From: Aquificales bacterium
Lineage (GTDB): Bacteria > Aquificota > Aquificia > Aquificales > QOAS01
Assembly (NCBI GenBank): GCA_027035985.1
Contig: JALVTI010000002.1
Span: 1-14,502, forward strand
Direction of reading: 5' to 3'
Length of the DNA stretch: 14,502 nucleotides
Both the position numbers and the translations under genes were made by a program. Shown piece after piece: positions 13,038 through 14,502 of the stretch. The notes beneath the pieces were generated by a model. The model was not told the origin of the DNA, searched no databases, and was given only the letters and a program-made list of their open reading frames with translations. Position 1 is the first letter of the stretch, and every line of letters begins with the position of its first letter.

Positions 13038-14048
13038 TTAAGAGGTTTCCCCTTTGTCGCTCAAACCTTCTTGGTTTTGCATCTGTTTTTCTATTTCCCT
13101 TAGGAGGTCTCTTTTAACCTCCTCCAAACTTTTGGTGTGCGGTATCTTGCACCCGGCGGCGTATCTGTGTCCGCCCCCTCCGAACTTTTCGCAGATTACC
13201 GAGACATCCATTTTATCCTTACTGCGGAGCGATATCTTCCAAACCCCCTCTTCCGGTTTTTCAATAATAAATGCCGCTACATCTACCCCTTCCAATCCGC
13301 GGGCGTAATTGACAAATCCCTCGGTATCTTCATAACCTGCACCGAGTTTGTCCAACCACTCCTTTAGGACATACATCGATGCTACTTTTCCGCCGCTGTG
13401 AAGTTCAAGGGTATCCAAAACCTTGGAGAGGAGTTTCAATCTCCTCAAGGGGTTTCTCTCCCTAACGTTAACCGCCACATAGTGGGGGTCTACCCCGTAT
13501 TTTTCCACCAAAAGGGAAGCCAATTTTAGAGCTCCATCTTTGGTGTTGGAATTTGTGTAGAAACCGGTATCGGTAGCCAATCCGGTGTATATACACGTTG
13601 CGATGGAGGTGTCTATTAAATCCTTCCTCCAATTGGATAGGAGGTAGTAAACAACCGATGCAGTTGCCGGCGCTTCGGCGTCTATTAGGTCTTGCTCCCC
13701 GTAAAAATTCCCACCCTTGTGGTGGTCTATTCTCATAAATTTTTTAGCCCTTACGGGAACCCCGAGGCGCTCCTTATTGGCGGCGTCGACCACAATACAG
13801 AGGTCGAATTCTTCCTCGGTGGGAAGCTTCATAAATTCCCGCGAAGCGGGGAGGAAATCCAAAAAATATGGAATATCATCTCTGCAACCCAGTTTTACAT
13901 CTTTTCCGAGTTTCTTCAAAAAAAGATATAGCGCGCAGGCACTTCCTATCGTATCCCCGTCGGGGTTTTCGTGGGACGCTATTAATATTTTCCCGTTGAA
14001 GCTCTCCAAAAAACGGGCGGCGGGAATATATTCCTCCACTATAGGCAT
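13038..14048 (-). CDS. nrnA: DHH/DHHA1 phosphoesterase (NrnA-type oligoribonuclease / pAp phosphatase)
   Basis: 336 residues from the ATG at 14046-14048. N-terminal DHH domain: HENPDGD (His26, Asp30, Asp32), VVDAAN (Asp88), DHH (108-110) and ATDTGF (Asp160) supply the Mn ligands. The C-terminal DHHA1 domain has SLRSK and the GGGGH substrate-binding loop. NrnA degrades 2-5 nt RNA fragments and pAp to recycle mononucleotides in the cytoplasm. The frame is open upstream to a TTG at 14093. I reject that start because a good promoter (14085-14114) overlaps it and would start the mRNA near 14078, inside the extra codons. No Shine-Dalgarno site is clear. It is the first gene of the minus-strand run leading to fabG. 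Confidence 0.88.
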   Translation of the reverse strand: MPIVEEYIPAARFLESFNGKILIASHENPDGDTIGSACALYLFLKKLGKDVKLGCRDDIPYFLDFLPASREFMKLPTEEEFDLCIVVDAANKERLGVPVRAKKFMRIDHHKGGNFYGEQDLIDAEAPATASVVYYLLSNWRKDLIDTSIATCIYTGLATDTGFYTNSNTKDGALKLASLLVEKYGVDPHYVAVNVRERNPLRRLKLLSKVLDTLELHSGGKVASMYVLKEWLDKLGAGYEDTEGFVNYARGLEGVDVAAFIIEKPEEGVWKISLRSKDKMDVSVICEKFGGGGHRYAAGCKIPHTKSLEEVKRDLLREIEKQMQNQEGLSDKGETS

Positions 14049-14084
14049 TGCTCTATTAATTTTTACCCCATAAAGGTTTAATTC

Positions 14085-14114
14085 GTTATACAAAAATCCC
14101 TTGAAAGGTGTTAA
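14085..14114 (-). promoter_or_regulatory. sigma-70 promoter for nrnA
   Basis: Minus strand TTAACA (14109-14114, 5 of 6), an 18-base spacer, and TATAAC (14085-14090, 5 of 6). The predicted start near 14078 gives a leader of about 30 bases to the ATG at 14048. It overlaps the upstream region of the divergent small membrane protein. Confidence 0.5.
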
Positions 14115-14117
14115 AAT
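14112..14117 (+). promoter_or_regulatory. possible -10 element giving a near-leaderless mRNA
   Basis: TAAAAT (5 of 6 to consensus) ends 6 bases before the ATG at 14124, so transcription would begin at or next to the start codon. A matching -35 is poor (TATACA at 14087-14092 with a 19-base spacer), so this is tentative. Confidence 0.3.
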
Positions 14118-14123
14118 TGTAGT

Positions 14124-14348
14124 ATGAGTAGCGCGGATAGGGACTTGAAAAAAATCAGTCTCTACCTTTTATCGGGGTTAACGCTTCTGGACTTCCTCGT
14201 ATGGGTCTTTAACCAACAGATTGCCCTTTTTGCGGCTCTATTTTTCCTAATACCCCTTTGGGCGGTTTGGGTTTGGAAATTTATACCTCCCGAGGATACA
14301 GATATCTTTCCCGAAATGGAGGGAGACAAGAGAAAAGACCACCCTTAA
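14124..14348 (+). CDS. small two-helix membrane protein, unknown function
   Basis: A 74-residue protein. Residues about 11-29 (SLYLLSGLTLLDFLVWVF) and 31-52 (QQIALFAALFFLIPLWAVWVW) are hydrophobic enough to cross the membrane. The charged N-terminus (MSSADRDLKK) and acidic/basic tail (PPEDTDIF to the end) would both lie on one side, forming a hairpin. I recognise no family. It could be a small subunit or accessory protein of a membrane complex, but nothing in the neighbourhood says which. It diverges from nrnA and converges with the glycosylase gene, 7 bases apart. The ORF has a stop-defined end at a clear terminator, which supports it as real. Confidence 0.65.
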   Translation: MSSADRDLKKISLYLLSGLTLLDFLVWVFNQQIALFAALFFLIPLWAVWVWKFIPPEDTDIFPEMEGDKRKDHP

Positions 14349-14366
14349 TGGGTCTTTAGTTTTTTT
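14334..14366. terminator. terminator between convergent genes
   Basis: AAAGACC (14334-14340) and GGTCTTT (14351-14357) form a 7-bp stem around a 10-base loop, followed on the plus strand by AG and a run of seven T. The reverse strand has a shorter T-run (TTTT then CT), so it may work both ways. The stem contains or touches the stops of both flanking genes. Confidence 0.55.
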
Positions 14367-14502
14367 CTTTCCCAGTTTTGGTCTTGTAAAACTCGCAAAA
14401 ATCCCTTATGGGGCATTCCTCACACCTAGGCTTTTTCGGGTCGCAAATGGTCTGTCCCAAACCCACCAAGAGGTAGTTAATCTCCTTCCACAACCTTTTG
14501 GG
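14356..14502 (-). CDS. nth: endonuclease III-family DNA glycosylase, C-terminal fragment
   Basis: The frame enters from the right edge and ends at the TAA in 14356-14358, leaving 48 C-terminal residues. They contain LLVGLGQTIC followed by a cysteine series with spacing C-x6-C-x2-C-x5-C (CDPKKPRC, EEC, PIRDFC). This is the [4Fe-4S] cluster loop at the end of endonuclease III/MutY proteins. These enzymes remove damaged pyrimidines (Nth) or misplaced adenines (MutY) in base-excision repair. MutY has a further C-terminal domain after the cluster, absent here, so an Nth-like protein is favoured. The exact glycosylase type (Nth, MagIII-like or another HhH-GPD member) cannot be fixed without the N-terminal part. 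Confidence 0.8.
   Translation of the reverse strand, partial: PKRLWKEINYLLVGLGQTICDPKKPRCEECPIRDFCEFYKTKTGKEKN

Noticed and set aside
12497..13117. Long plus-strand frame of 206 codons opposite fabG
   Set aside because: It lies antisense to fabG, the spacer and the nrnA end, has low-complexity Ser/Thr/Phe composition, and no recognisable motif; fabG and nrnA explain the sequence.
13838..13850. Perfect hairpin CCCGC-GAA-GCGGG
   Set aside because: It is inside the nrnA coding region (Pro-Ala-Ser-Arg codons) with no T-run after it; probably codon coincidence.
14049..14093. N-terminal extension of NrnA from TTG at 14093
   Set aside because: A good promoter overlaps it and the predicted transcript start lies inside it; the ATG at 14048 fits the family N-terminus.
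1..14502. CRISPR array, insertion sequence, integrase or defence system
   Set aside because: No regularly spaced repeats, transposase, integrase or known defence-domain gene was found; the XRE gene alone is not evidence of a prophage.

Overview
The window looks like chromosomal core sequence from a thermophilic, probably chemolithoautotrophic bacterium. Arginine is coded mostly by AGG/AGA, the proteins are rich in Lys, Glu and Ile, intergenic gaps are short, and the protein sequences read like Aquificota, perhaps Desulfurobacteriaceae. That placement is inference from sequence style; no 16S or marker search was possible. Base composition is uneven: for example 34 of 60 bases are G/C at 6541-6600 (sbcD) but only 21 of 60 at 2821-2880 (the XRE regulator).

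Left part (1-4559). The 3' end of a probable fold-III PLP-dependent decarboxylase meets, stop to stop, a minus-strand pair: an outer-membrane beta-barrel protein and an exported TPR protein. Divergent from that pair is the alpha subunit of a two-subunit class I fumarase, without its beta partner. An AT-rich stretch follows with an XRE-family repressor and an exported four-cysteine protein of unknown function. Divergent from the latter is tsaC, which acts in t6A synthesis on tRNA.

Middle (4560-8422). Two minus-strand tRNA genes, initiator tRNA-fMet(CAU) and tRNA-Ser(UGA), lie directly downstream of mnmA (2-thiouridine synthase), so tRNA genes and two tRNA-modification genes are neighbours. Divergent from mnmA, on the plus strand, are sbcD (without sbcC), ndk and pdxJ, with a clear intrinsic terminator between ndk and pdxJ.

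Right part (8425-14502). Six minus-strand genes follow one another: nrnA (DHH phosphoesterase), fabG, an APC-like permease, panC, a CRP/FNR-family regulator and an exported SIMPL/DUF541-like protein. Upstream of nrnA, a small two-helix membrane protein runs the other way and converges on the 3' end of an endonuclease III-family [4Fe-4S] glycosylase across a shared terminator.

No CRISPR array, insertion sequence, prophage or defence island is visible. The most unusual signals are small. (1) The tRNA-fMet leader holds an inverted, slightly diverged copy of the tRNA's own D-arm, able to pair with it over about 18 base pairs. (2) That initiator tRNA has a U1-A72 pair where bacteria usually have a mismatch. 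(3) Many start codons sit in a TTT-ATG context without a Shine-Dalgarno site; only the CRP/FNR gene has a strong one.
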